Origin: an uncultured Lachnospiraceae bacterium
Lineage (GTDB): Bacteria > Bacillota > Clostridia > Lachnospirales > Lachnospiraceae
Direction: 5' to 3'
NCBI GenBank assembly: GCA_948794795.1
Contig: CAQGLR010000018.1
Location: forward strand, 19,037 to 83,036
Length of the DNA stretch: 64,000 bases
Both the position numbers and the translations under genes were made by a program. Shown one piece after another: positions 53,618 to 62,011 of the stretch (position 1 is its first letter; every line of letters begins with the position of its first letter). The notes beneath the pieces are model-generated. The model worked only from the letters and a program-made list of their open reading frames with translations, ran no database searches and was not told the origin of the DNA.

Positions 53618-55075
53618 ATGATTACTTTAGAAGAAGCAAAGAAATTGTCACAGGGATATAAGATTATTCCAATTAGTAAAGAAATTCTATCAGATATAAC
53701 AACACCTATGCAAGTTTTAAGGATATTAAAAGAAACGGACCGCCACTGTTTTATGCTTGAGAGTGTTGAAAACCAGGAGAAGTGGGGAAGGTATACATTC
53801 CTTGGTTATGCACCTAAGATGGAGATTACTTGTACTGGTGGTGTTATGGTTATAAGGAATGGAAATGAAGAGATAAGAAAAGTTAAACATCCAGGAGAAT
53901 GTATAAAGGAAATTCTTAAGGAATATACAAGTCCAAAGATTGAAGGGCTTCCAACATTTACAGGAGGTCTTGCAGGTTACTTTTCATATGATTATATAAA
54001 ATATAGTGAACCTGGGCTTAAACTTGATGCTAAGGACCAGGAAGGTTTTAAAGATGTAGATTTGATGCTTTTTGACAAAGTTATTGCATTTGACAACCTG
54101 CACCAGAAAATAATAGTGATTGCTAATGCAAACACAAGTAATCTTGAGGAAGATTATAAAAGATGTGTAAAGGAAATTGATGAAATAATTTGTCTGATAC
54201 AGGAAAAAATACCATCTGGAATAGTGCCAGGAAAAATTACAACTGGTTTCACCCCGCTTTTTACAGAGGATGAGTATTGTAAAATGGTAGAGAAAGCTAA
54301 GAAATATATATACGAAGGGGATATCTTCCAGGTAGTGCTTTCAAACAGGCTTGAAGCAGGATATGAAGGAAGCCTGCTTAATGCATATAGGGTATTGCGT
54401 ACAATTAACCCATCTCCATATATGTTTTATTTCAGCAGTGATGATATTGAGGTGGCAGGAGCTTCACCAGAAACGCTTGTGAAACTTGAAGATGGTGTGC
54501 TGCATACATTCCCGCTTGCAGGAACAAGACCAAGGGGCAAAGACAGCAAGGAAGATGAGGAGCTTGCAAAAGGGCTTCTCGAAGATGAAAAGGAGAAAGC
54601 AGAACACAATATGCTTGTTGACCTTGGAAGAAATGACCTTGGCAAAATCAGTAGGTTTGGTACTGTTGAAGTTGAACATTATATGGATATACTTAAGTAT
54701 TCCCATGTAATGCATATAGGTTCAACTGTAAAAGGGATTATACGTAATGATAAGTGTGGGCTTGATGCAGTAGATGCTGTACTTCCAGCAGGTACTTTGT
54801 CAGGAGCACCTAAAATAAGGGCTATGGAAATTATTAATGAGCTTGAGGACAATAAGCGTGGAATATATGGAGGAGCGATTGGTTATATAGATTTTACTGG
54901 TAATATTGATACATGTATAGCAATAAGGACTGTATTTAAAAAGAATGGGAAGATATTTGTAAGGTCTGGTGCAGGAATTGTAGCTGACAGTGTTCCAGTA
55001 AATGAGTACCGTGAATGTATAAATAAAGCAAAGGCCGTAATGGATGCAGTAGAGAAAGGGCAGCATATACAGTAA
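53618..55075 (+). CDS. trpE: Anthranilate synthase component I
   Basis: 485 residues. Converts chorismate plus ammonia to anthranilate, with TrpG as glutaminase partner. The N-terminal MLESVENQEKWGRYTFLGY carries the LLES-like tryptophan feedback site. Catalytic region: FQVVLSNRLEA, PSPYMFYF, GASPETLVKL, PLAGTRPRG, DLGRNDLGK and GTLSGAPKIRAME, all typical chorismate-binding motifs. First gene of the operon, 60 bp after the T-box terminator, with GGGAGGTG before the ATG. Confidence 0.98.
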   Translation: MITLEEAKKLSQGYKIIPISKEILSDITTPMQVLRILKETDRHCFMLESVENQEKWGRYTFLGYAPKMEITCTGGVMVIRNGNEEIRKVKHPGECIKEILKEYTSPKIEGLPTFTGGLAGYFSYDYIKYSEPGLKLDAKDQEGFKDVDLMLFDKVIAFDNLHQKIIVIANANTSNLEEDYKRCVKEIDEIICLIQEKIPSGIVPGKITTGFTPLFTEDEYCKMVEKAKKYIYEGDIFQVVLSNRLEAGYEGSLLNAYRVLRTINPSPYMFYFSSDDIEVAGASPETLVKLEDGVLHTFPLAGTRPRGKDSKEDEELAKGLLEDEKEKAEHNMLVDLGRNDLGKISRFGTVEVEHYMDILKYSHVMHIGSTVKGIIRNDKCGLDAVDAVLPAGTLSGAPKIRAMEIINELEDNKRGIYGGAIGYIDFTGNIDTCIAIRTVFKKNGKIFVRSGAGIVADSVPVNEYRECINKAKAVMDAVEKGQHIQ

Positions 55076-55100
55076 ATACATTCTGGAAATGGAGGGGAAT

Positions 55101-55682
55101 ATGGTAATTCTTATAGATAATTATGACAGCTTTTCCTATAATTTATACCAGCTTATAGGAATGATAAACCCAGATATATGTGTTATACGTAATGATGAGT
55201 TTACGGCAGAGGAAATAGGGGGACTTAAACCTTCACATATTGTAATATCCCCAGGACCTGGAAAGCCATCAGATGCAGGGGTGTGTGAAGAGGTGGTAAG
55301 ATATTTTAAAGGAAAAGTACCAGTTCTTGGTGTATGTCTTGGGCACCAGGCAATTTGTGAAGTATTTGGTGCAAAAATATCTTATGCAAAGCAGCTTATG
55401 CATGGTAAAAAATCAGTTATAAACCTTGATACAGGTTCAAAACTTTTTAAAGGGCTTAAAGATAAGACAGAGGTTGCAAGATACCATTCTTTAACTGCGG
55501 TTAGGGAAACAATCCCTTCAAATCTTATGGTAACTGCAGTAACAGATGATGGTGAGGTTATGGCGGTACAGCATACAGATTATAATATATATGGTGTACA
55601 GTTCCATCCAGAATCAATAATGACGCCAGATGGTACAACGATGGTTAAGAATTTTTTGGAAATAAGTGGAGGGGCATTATGA
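55101..55682 (+). CDS. trpG: Anthranilate synthase component II (glutaminase)
   Basis: 193 residues. Class I glutamine amidotransferase feeding ammonia to TrpE. Nucleophile Cys in GVCLGHQAICEVFG (about residue 80) and the His-Glu pair in QFHPESIMTPDG are present. ATG 55101 chosen because GGAGGGGA precedes it. Its stop overlaps the trpD start (ATGA). Not fused to trpD, unlike in some bacteria. Confidence 0.97.
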   Translation: MVILIDNYDSFSYNLYQLIGMINPDICVIRNDEFTAEEIGGLKPSHIVISPGPGKPSDAGVCEEVVRYFKGKVPVLGVCLGHQAICEVFGAKISYAKQLMHGKKSVINLDTGSKLFKGLKDKTEVARYHSLTAVRETIPSNLMVTAVTDDGEVMAVQHTDYNIYGVQFHPESIMTPDGTTMVKNFLEISGGAL

Positions 55683-56683
55683 TTAAAGAAGCAATAAATA
55701 CTTTAGTACAGGGGAATGATTTAAGCACTGGGATGATGGAACAGGTTATGGAAGAAATTATGACTAATGAAGCAACAGATGCACAGAAAGCATCATTTCT
55801 GACAGCTTTAAGCATAAAAGGAGAAACGATTGATGAAATTACTGTAGCAGCAAGGGTTATGTCTTCTAAATGTACATATTTTAAAAATGATAAAGATTCT
55901 CTTGAAATTGTTGGAACAGGTGGTGATAAATCTAATACATTTAATATTTCAACACTTTCTGCGATAGTATGTGCAGCAGCAGGCATACGTATTACAAAGC
56001 ATGGAAACCGGGCAGCATCAAGTAAATGTGGTACAGCAGACTGTTTAGAGGCTCTTGGTGTTAAGATTGATAATGAACCAGGGAAAAGTGAACAGATACT
56101 TGACAATACAAATATGTGTTTCCTTTTTGCACAAAAGTACCATCCTGCTATGAGATTTGTAGGTGCAGTCCGTAAGGAAACTGGTATAAGGACATTATTT
56201 AATATCCTTGGACCACTTTCAAATCCTGCAAGGGCGAATATGCAGCTTCTGGGTGTATATGATGAAAGCCTTGTAGAACCTCTTGCACATGTATTAAAGA
56301 ACCTGGGGCTTAAAAGGATTATGGTAGTATATGGAACAGATTGCCTTGATGAAATTTCAATGAGTGCACCAACTAAAGTCTGTGAATACAGAGATGGTAA
56401 ATTTAAGTCTTACCAGATTGTACCAGAACAGTTTGGTTTTAAAACATGTAAAAAAGAAGAGCTTGTTGGCGGGACTCCCGAGGAAAATGCTGCAATAGCA
56501 AAGGAAATCCTTGATGGCAAGGATGGTGCTAAGCTGGATGCAATTCTTTTAAATGCAGGTGCTGCAATTTATCTTGCTTCTGATGGCATTACTATTGGGG
56601 AGGGGATTGCGAAGGCAAGGAAAGTAATAAAAAGTGGCAAGGCTAAGGCTAAACTTGAGGAATTTATTATGGCTACAAATTAA
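55679..56683 (+). CDS. trpD: Anthranilate phosphoribosyltransferase
   Basis: 334 residues. Transfers phosphoribose from PRPP to anthranilate. PRPP-binding GTGGDKSNTFNIST (about residue 80), KHGNRAASSKCGTAD and RTLFNILGPLSNPA are diagnostic. Translationally coupled to trpG by a 4-bp overlap. A 100-bp gap follows before trpC, the largest in the operon. Confidence 0.98.
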   Translation: MIKEAINTLVQGNDLSTGMMEQVMEEIMTNEATDAQKASFLTALSIKGETIDEITVAARVMSSKCTYFKNDKDSLEIVGTGGDKSNTFNISTLSAIVCAAAGIRITKHGNRAASSKCGTADCLEALGVKIDNEPGKSEQILDNTNMCFLFAQKYHPAMRFVGAVRKETGIRTLFNILGPLSNPARANMQLLGVYDESLVEPLAHVLKNLGLKRIMVVYGTDCLDEISMSAPTKVCEYRDGKFKSYQIVPEQFGFKTCKKEELVGGTPEENAAIAKEILDGKDGAKLDAILLNAGAAIYLASDGITIGEGIAKARKVIKSGKAKAKLEEFIMATN

Positions 56684-56785
56684 AAATTAAAAAAGGCAGG
56701 ATAGTGGATAATATATCCAGGTATTTCCAAAATAATAACTGGAGTGTATTAAGTATTACTATTGGAGCTGCCAGAGGGATTATTT

Positions 56786-57577
56786 ATGAATATATTGGAA
56801 GAAATAGCAGAAAAGACAAAGGAACGTGTTGCAAAGGAAAAGCAAGAAAAAACGTTAGAAGAAATTAAACAAGAAGCACTTGCAATAGATGCAGATACAG
56901 GATTTCCGTTTGAGAAAGCACTTAAAGAAGAAAAGCTCTCTTTTATATGTGAGGTAAAGAAAGCATCACCATCTAAAGGTATTATAATAGAAGATTTTCC
57001 TTATCTGGATATTGCAAAAGAATATGAAGCTGGTGGGGCAAGTGCAGTTTCTGTACTTACGGAACCATTTTATTTCCAAGGGTCTGATAAATATTTAAAG
57101 GAAATAAAACAAGAGATTTCATTGCCTGTATTAAGAAAAGATTTTATAATAGATGAATATATGATTTACCAGGCAAAGGTTATAGGGGCTGATGCAGTTC
57201 TTCTTATTTGTGCAATTCTTAGTGATAAAGAACTTAAGAGGTTTCTTGGAGTGGCCCATGGACTTGGGCTTTCGGCACTTGTTGAAGCACATAGCAGGGA
57301 AGAAGCAGAACGTGCATTAAAAGCTGGGGCAAGAATAGTAGGTGTAAATAACCGTGATTTAAAAACATTTAAAGTTGATATAAATAACAGTATACGTCTG
57401 CGGCCGTTAGTACCAGATAATGTAATATTTGTATCTGAAAGCGGGATAAAAGGGAAAGAGGATATTAAAAAACTTTCTGCAAATGGTACGGACGGGGTGC
57501 TTATTGGTGAAACAATGGTGCGTGCAGGCAAAGGCAGGGCAAATGTATTAAGGGAATTAGTGGCTGCTGCTGGTTAA
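56786..57577 (+). CDS. trpC: Indole-3-glycerol phosphate synthase
   Basis: 263 residues. TIM-barrel enzyme closing the indole ring. Motifs: CEVKKASPSKGIIIEDF (catalytic Lys), EYEAGGASAVSVLTEP, LRKDFIIDEYMIYQAK, GVNNRDLKTFKVD and SESGIKGKEDI. Start ATG 56786 follows GAGGGA; the ATG at 56762 is less well placed. Separate from trpF, not fused. Confidence 0.97.
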   Translation: MNILEEIAEKTKERVAKEKQEKTLEEIKQEALAIDADTGFPFEKALKEEKLSFICEVKKASPSKGIIIEDFPYLDIAKEYEAGGASAVSVLTEPFYFQGSDKYLKEIKQEISLPVLRKDFIIDEYMIYQAKVIGADAVLLICAILSDKELKRFLGVAHGLGLSALVEAHSREEAERALKAGARIVGVNNRDLKTFKVDINNSIRLRPLVPDNVIFVSESGIKGKEDIKKLSANGTDGVLIGETMVRAGKGRANVLRELVAAAG

Positions 57578-57601
57578 GTCTATAGGAAAGGCGGGGCTGG
57601 T

Positions 57602-58237
57602 ATGCCAGGTACAAAAATAAAGATATGTGGTTTAAGACGTACTAAAGATATAGGGTATGTTAATGTACTGCTGCCTGATTATGTTGGATTTATACTTGCT
57701 GGTGGGTTTACACGAAGTATAGAAAGAAAGCAGGCAGAAGAGTTTGCAGAAAAGATTGACAGCAGGATTAAGAGGGTTGGGGTATTTGTAAACCAGCCTG
57801 CCAGTGTGGTGGCAGAGTATATAAATAGTGGAATTATACAGTATGCACAGCTTCATGGTGATGAAGATAATCTATATATAGATAAACTTATGGAATATAT
57901 AAAAACAGGATATGGCATTATTAAAGCTGTGCGGGTAAGGAATGCAAATGATGTAAAAATGGCTTCAGGGTATAATTGCAATTACCTTTTGCTTGATGCT
58001 TATTCTGGCACACAGGCAGGAGGCACGGGTATTACTTTTGACTGGAATCTGGTTAAAAATATTAAAAAGCCTTTCTTTCTTGCAGGCGGGATATCTGCTG
58101 GCAATGTAGAAGCTGCTATAAAAACAGCAGCACCATATGCGGTTGATGCAAGCAGCAGTATGGAAACATCAGGTTATAAGGATTTTAATAAAATGAAAGA
58201 ATTTGTTGATGCAGTAAGAAGATTAGATAATATTTAA
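57602..58237 (+). CDS. trpF: Phosphoribosylanthranilate isomerase
   Basis: 211 residues. Amadori isomerase TIM barrel. KIKICGLRR carries the catalytic Cys and VQLHGDE-type AQLHGDED is present; LLLDAYSGTQAGGTGITFDW contains the catalytic Asp. The last motif reads DASSSMETSGYKD rather than the common DVSSGVE-type, a mild divergence. Located 24 bp after trpC with ribosome site AAAGGCGGGG. Confidence 0.95.
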   Translation: MPGTKIKICGLRRTKDIGYVNVLLPDYVGFILAGGFTRSIERKQAEEFAEKIDSRIKRVGVFVNQPASVVAEYINSGIIQYAQLHGDEDNLYIDKLMEYIKTGYGIIKAVRVRNANDVKMASGYNCNYLLLDAYSGTQAGGTGITFDWNLVKNIKKPFFLAGGISAGNVEAAIKTAAPYAVDASSSMETSGYKDFNKMKEFVDAVRRLDNI

Positions 58238-58262
58238 GTTAGTGGTATATTGGAGGTATAAG

Positions 58263-59447
58263 ATGAGCAAAGGAAGATATGGTATACATGGAGGACAGTA
58301 TATACCTGAAACACTTATGAATGAAGTTACAAGGCTGGAAAATGAATATGAATTTTATAAAAATGATGCTTCATTTAAAGAAGAACTTGATACCCTGCTT
58401 AGGGAATATGCAGGCAGGCCATCGCTTTTGTATTTTGCAGAGAAGATGACAAAGGATTTGGGAGGTGCTAAGATATATTTTAAGCGTGAGGACTTAAACC
58501 ATACAGGTTCACATAAGATTAACAATGTGCTTGGCCAGGCACTTCTTGCCAAGAAAATGGGTAAAAAACGTATTATAGCGGAAACAGGGGCAGGGCAGCA
58601 TGGAGTCGCAACTGCAACTGCAGCAGCACTTCTTGGGCTTGAATGTGAAATATATATGGGAAAAGAGGATACAATCAGGCAGGCACTTAATGTATACCGT
58701 ATGCAGCTTCTTGGGGCAAAGGTGCATCCTGTAGAAAGTGGTACAATGACTCTTAAAGATGCAGTAAATGAATGTATGAGGGAATGGGTTTCAAGGGTTG
58801 ATGATACATTGTATGTGCTTGGTTCTGTAATGGGTCCACATCCTTTTCCTATGATAGTAAGGGATTTCCAGAGTGTAATAAGCAGGGAGGCAAGGGCACA
58901 GATACTAGAAAAAGAAGGAAAGCTTCCTGATGTTGTAATGGCATGTGTAGGTGGCGGAAGTAATTCAATGGGTATGTTTTATGAGTTTATCAATGATGAA
59001 AATGTGAGGTTAATTGGATGTGAGGCAGCAGGCCACGGTGTGGATACAGATAAGACAGCAGCTACAATGGCGACAGGCACAGAAGGTATATTCCATGGTA
59101 TGAAGTCATATTTCTGCCAGGATGAGTATGGCCAGATTGCACCAGTTTATTCTATTTCGGCAGGGCTTGATTATCCAGGTGTAGGGCCTGAGCATGCTTA
59201 CCTCAGGGATATAGGAAGGGCTGAGTATGTCCCAGTTACTGATGATGAGGCTGTAGAAGCATTTGAATATATTGCAAGGCAGGAAGGTATAATTGCTGCT
59301 ATAGAAAGTTCACATGCGGTTGCACATATTATGAAGATTGCTCCAGAGATGGATAAAGACCAGATAATTATATGCTGCCTTTCAGGCCGTGGTGATAAAG
59401 ATGTAGCAGCAATTGCAAGATACAGGGGGGTTGATTTACATGAGTAG
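58263..59447 (+). CDS. trpB: Tryptophan synthase beta chain
   Basis: 394 residues. PLP enzyme joining indole to serine. PLP lysine in EDLNHTGSHKINNVLGQALL (about residue 80), phosphate-binding GGGSNSMG, ETGAGQHGVATA and GLDYPGVGPEHAY are all TrpB1-type. ATG 58263 follows GGAGGT. Ends 8 bp inside trpA, ensuring coupled production of the two subunits. Confidence 0.98.
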   Translation: MSKGRYGIHGGQYIPETLMNEVTRLENEYEFYKNDASFKEELDTLLREYAGRPSLLYFAEKMTKDLGGAKIYFKREDLNHTGSHKINNVLGQALLAKKMGKKRIIAETGAGQHGVATATAAALLGLECEIYMGKEDTIRQALNVYRMQLLGAKVHPVESGTMTLKDAVNECMREWVSRVDDTLYVLGSVMGPHPFPMIVRDFQSVISREARAQILEKEGKLPDVVMACVGGGSNSMGMFYEFINDENVRLIGCEAAGHGVDTDKTAATMATGTEGIFHGMKSYFCQDEYGQIAPVYSISAGLDYPGVGPEHAYLRDIGRAEYVPVTDDEAVEAFEYIARQEGIIAAIESSHAVAHIMKIAPEMDKDQIIICCLSGRGDKDVAAIARYRGVDLHE

Positions 59448-60213
59448 GATTAAAAACGCATTTAATGGTAAAAAGGCATTTATAGGTTTTGTAACAGCAG
59501 GAGACCCAAGTCTTGCCAAAACAGAGGAATTTGTGCTTGAAATGGAAAAGGCAGGTGCATCGCTTATAGAACTTGGTATACCATTTTCAGACCCTGTAGC
59601 AGAGGGACCAGTTATACAAGATGCTAATATAAGGTCACTTTCTGCAGGCTGCACTACTGATAAAATATTTGAAATGGCTAAGTCATTACGGACGAAGACT
59701 GAAATACCGCTGGTATTCCTTGCATATGCCAATACATTATATAGATATGGTTATGACAAGTTCTGTGATAAGAGTAATGAAGCCGGGATAGATGGTTTTA
59801 TAATACCAGACCTCCCATTTGAGGAGAAGGATGAACTGTCTGGCATAGCAGCGGCACATGGCATTGATTTAATATCCCTTATAGCACCTACGTCTGAACA
59901 AAGGATACAGATGATTGCAAAAGAAGCAACAGGTTTTATATATGTTGTTTCATCAATGGGAGTAACAGGTGTAAGAGATGAGATAAAAACAGATGTGGCG
60001 TCAATAGTAGAAGTTATACGTGGTGTTACAGATGTACCTGTTGCTATTGGTTTTGGAATAAATACAAGGGAACAGGTGGAAGAGTATACAAAGATTGCAG
60101 ATGGTGCAATTATTGGAAGTGCTATTGTTAAAATTATTGAAAAATATGGGGAAAATGCAGGGAAATACATATACAGTTATGTATCAGAAATAACCAAAAA
60201 TATAAAGAAATAA
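59440..60213 (+). CDS. trpA: Tryptophan synthase alpha chain
   Basis: 257 residues. Cleaves indole-3-glycerol phosphate and passes indole to TrpB. IELGIPFSDPVAEGPVIQ carries the catalytic Glu (about residue 46) and DLPFEEKDEL the catalytic Asp; GFGINTREQ binds phosphate. Start overlaps trpB. The last 110 bp are duplicated 1.58 kb downstream, see the repeat at 61684. Last gene of trpEGDCFBA. Confidence 0.97.
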   Translation: MSRIKNAFNGKKAFIGFVTAGDPSLAKTEEFVLEMEKAGASLIELGIPFSDPVAEGPVIQDANIRSLSAGCTTDKIFEMAKSLRTKTEIPLVFLAYANTLYRYGYDKFCDKSNEAGIDGFIIPDLPFEEKDELSGIAAAHGIDLISLIAPTSEQRIQMIAKEATGFIYVVSSMGVTGVRDEIKTDVASIVEVIRGVTDVPVAIGFGINTREQVEEYTKIADGAIIGSAIVKIIEKYGENAGKYIYSYVSEITKNIKK

Positions 60214-60251
60214 TTAATTATATATTTCTATCTCTGACAGCTGTTAAAATA

Positions 60252-60300
60252 AAAATAACACAGGAACCCTTATGTATATGGGAGTCTGGTGTTATTTTTT
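60252..60300 (+). terminator. Terminator of the trp operon
   Basis: AATAACAC pairs with GTGTTATT, with an inner CC-T/GGG pairing, followed by six T. Confidence 0.75.
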
Positions 60301-60337
60301 ATATTTCTGTGTAATTGGAAAAATGGAGAAATTCAAA

Positions 60338-60475
60338 GTACAGGATAACCACATAAAATTAAAAAAGTATTAAATGCTGCTTCTGTGAGCAGTTTTTAGA
60401 CTATAATTTTTAAAATTTCCAGTTTTCTATTGTTAAAGCTGCTCTGATAATGCTAATTTTATAAAATATTTGATT
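60338..60475 (-). repeat. Family-2 MITE-like element, diverged copy
   Basis: Reverse complement of 17253-17402 with substitutions: CAGGATAACCACATAAAATT, GTATTAAATGCTGCTTCTGT, GAGCAGTTTTTAGACTATAA, GCTAATTTTATAAAATAT. The far terminal repeat is missing. As at 17.4 kb, it abuts AAAAATGGAGAAATTCAAA, the outer flank of family 1. The remainder to 60642 is very AT-rich and shows no gene. Confidence 0.7.
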
Positions 60476-60642
60476 TATATTATTATATTTTTTAAATAAT
60501 TATATATTTACATAATAATGTATTTGTGCTATATTATAAATATGAAAATTAGATTAGAATGTAATATAATAATTATTTAATAAAATAAATAAAGACTATA
60601 TAAATGTTTTTAATTATGTATTAAAAATTTAAGGAGAAAATT

Positions 60643-61029
60643 ATGGATAATTATGATGAAATATTAGATTGTATATTTGGACTTGGACAAATTATAAATG
60701 AACAAGGTCCATCCTCTGTTAATATTGAAGATATTAATATAAATAAAGAGTATGTATCTTTAGTTAAAAGTGGTTTTACTCATTTATTAAATGGCACTCA
60801 GATAAAAAATATATTATGGAGTAGTGAGATTATATATTATATAATAAACCATTCAGATATAACCCAACATGAAATACAAGAAATATTGTTGATGGAAGAA
60901 ATACTTGTTCTATTTCAAAATGGTCCTGTTGAACAGTTATCAGAAATACTTTACCGTTGTGGTTCTTATGACTTGATAAGGAAATATAGTGAATGGTTAG
61001 GGGACTTTATTAAATCAAAAAATATTTAA
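60643..61029 (+). CDS. Small acidic protein of unknown function
   Basis: 128 residues, no membrane segment or signal. Not recognised. Predicted mostly helical, acidic (DNYDEILDCIFGLGQI at the start, LGDFIKSKNI at the end). AT-rich codon use differs from the trp genes. Ribosome site AAGGAG. It pairs with a downstream exported protein (36-bp gap) inside a cassette bordered by a trpA 3' duplication. An immunity-like partner for the secreted protein is one guess, without direct support. Confidence 0.55.
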   Translation: MDNYDEILDCIFGLGQIINEQGPSSVNIEDININKEYVSLVKSGFTHLLNGTQIKNILWSSEIIYYIINHSDITQHEIQEILLMEEILVLFQNGPVEQLSEILYRCGSYDLIRKYSEWLGDFIKSKNI

Positions 61030-61065
61030 AAGTTATTATAAAACAATTTTTATAAGGGGAAATTT

Positions 61066-61545
61066 ATGAAAAAGAAAAATTTTCTATTGTTAATAATTTT
61101 ATGTATGTGTATTTCAAATATTTTTAGCTTAACAGCTTATGCTAAAAATAGTGAAGAAAAAGAAATTCAATTTGTATTAGAGGCAAGTCCAGAAAGTGGT
61201 TCTGAAACTCCTGGGCAAGGTGCAAGGGAAAAGAAAGCAGTTCTTGTTGTTTCAGTAAAAAGGGAAAACGATAAAATAAAAATAAATTGTAAAAATGTGT
61301 CTTTATATCTTGCAACAGATGTAACTTTTAATACTATGGTATCAGGGGGACCTAAGAATGATGGGGAATACTGGAATTACTCATTTTTACCAGTAGTTAT
61401 TCCTGAAATTGCACCACTTAAGGAAACAATACCATTAAGTTATACAATGCCTGTCTTATTAAAAAATCCATTGTTTGTAGAAGTAGGTACTTCAGCAGTG
61501 GTTAATGGACAAGTTTGTACAGCTTATGGTCTGTTATATTGGTAA
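61066..61545 (+). CDS. Small secreted protein of unknown function
   Basis: 159 residues. Clear signal peptide (KKKNFLLLIILCMCISNIFS, cleavage likely after AYA). The mature part is beta-like: KAVLVVSVKRENDKIKINCK, LKETIPLSYTMP, with two Cys (codons in INCKN and QVCTAY) that could pair. Family not recognised. Ends with its own strong terminator. Ribosome site AAGGGGA. Confidence 0.6.
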   Translation: MKKKNFLLLIILCMCISNIFSLTAYAKNSEEKEIQFVLEASPESGSETPGQGAREKKAVLVVSVKRENDKIKINCKNVSLYLATDVTFNTMVSGGPKNDGEYWNYSFLPVVIPEIAPLKETIPLSYTMPVLLKNPLFVEVGTSAVVNGQVCTAYGLLYW

Positions 61546-61591
61546 TATTTTATTTTTTAGTAAGCTTTTAAATATTTTATATCAGGATTTT

Positions 61592-61627
61592 AAACCAGGA
61601 GAATGGTTAAATTGTTCTCCTGGTTTT
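61592..61627 (+). terminator. Terminator of the two-gene cassette
   Basis: AAACCAGGAGAA pairs perfectly with TTCTCCTGGTTT, followed by TTTAAA. Confidence 0.85.
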
Positions 61628-61683
61628 AAACATTTAAAGGTTTTTGGTTTATAAGGATATACCAGATACATATGAAACAGAAA

Positions 61684-61793
61684 CAATTATTGGAGGTGCC
61701 ATTGTTAAAATTATTGAAAAATAAGGGAAAAATGCAGGAAAATATATATACAGTTATGTATCAGAAATAACTAAAAATATAAAGAAATAATTA
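61684..61793 (+). repeat. Duplicated 3' end of trpA (remnant)
   Basis: 110 bp matching 60107-60216 with seven mismatches by eye and no gaps. Reads IIGGAIVKIIEK then a stop, so it is no longer coding. With the real trpA end it forms direct repeats bracketing 1467 bp with the two unknown genes. The following 200 bp are AT-rich without a gene. Confidence 0.85.
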
Positions 61794-61961
61794 AAAAAGT
61801 TATATATTTGGTAAAAAATTATAAAAATGTACCTCCATTTTTATAAAATATATTGAATATAATAATAAAAATAATATAAAAGTGGCAATAATTGTGTTAA
61901 TATGATATACTAAAGGTACTTTAAAAGGATATGAGGGGATGCGGAATATGCATTTCATGTG

Positions 61962-61991
61962 TTAGTTATGCTGGCAGCCTGGCATAACTAA
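61962..61991 (+). promoter_or_regulatory. Inverted repeat before the diguanylate cyclase gene
   Basis: TTAGTTATGC and GCATAACTAA, a perfect 10-bp inverted repeat with 10-bp loop, 20 bp before the start codon and overlapping the region just upstream of the ribosome site. Operator or mRNA hairpin. Confidence 0.45.
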
Positions 61992-62011
61992 AAGTATGAA
62001 TGGAGAAAAAT

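Noticed and set aside
61860..62011. A c-di-GMP riboswitch before the diguanylate cyclase gene
   Set aside because: No GEMM-type conserved core is visible; only a simple inverted repeat.
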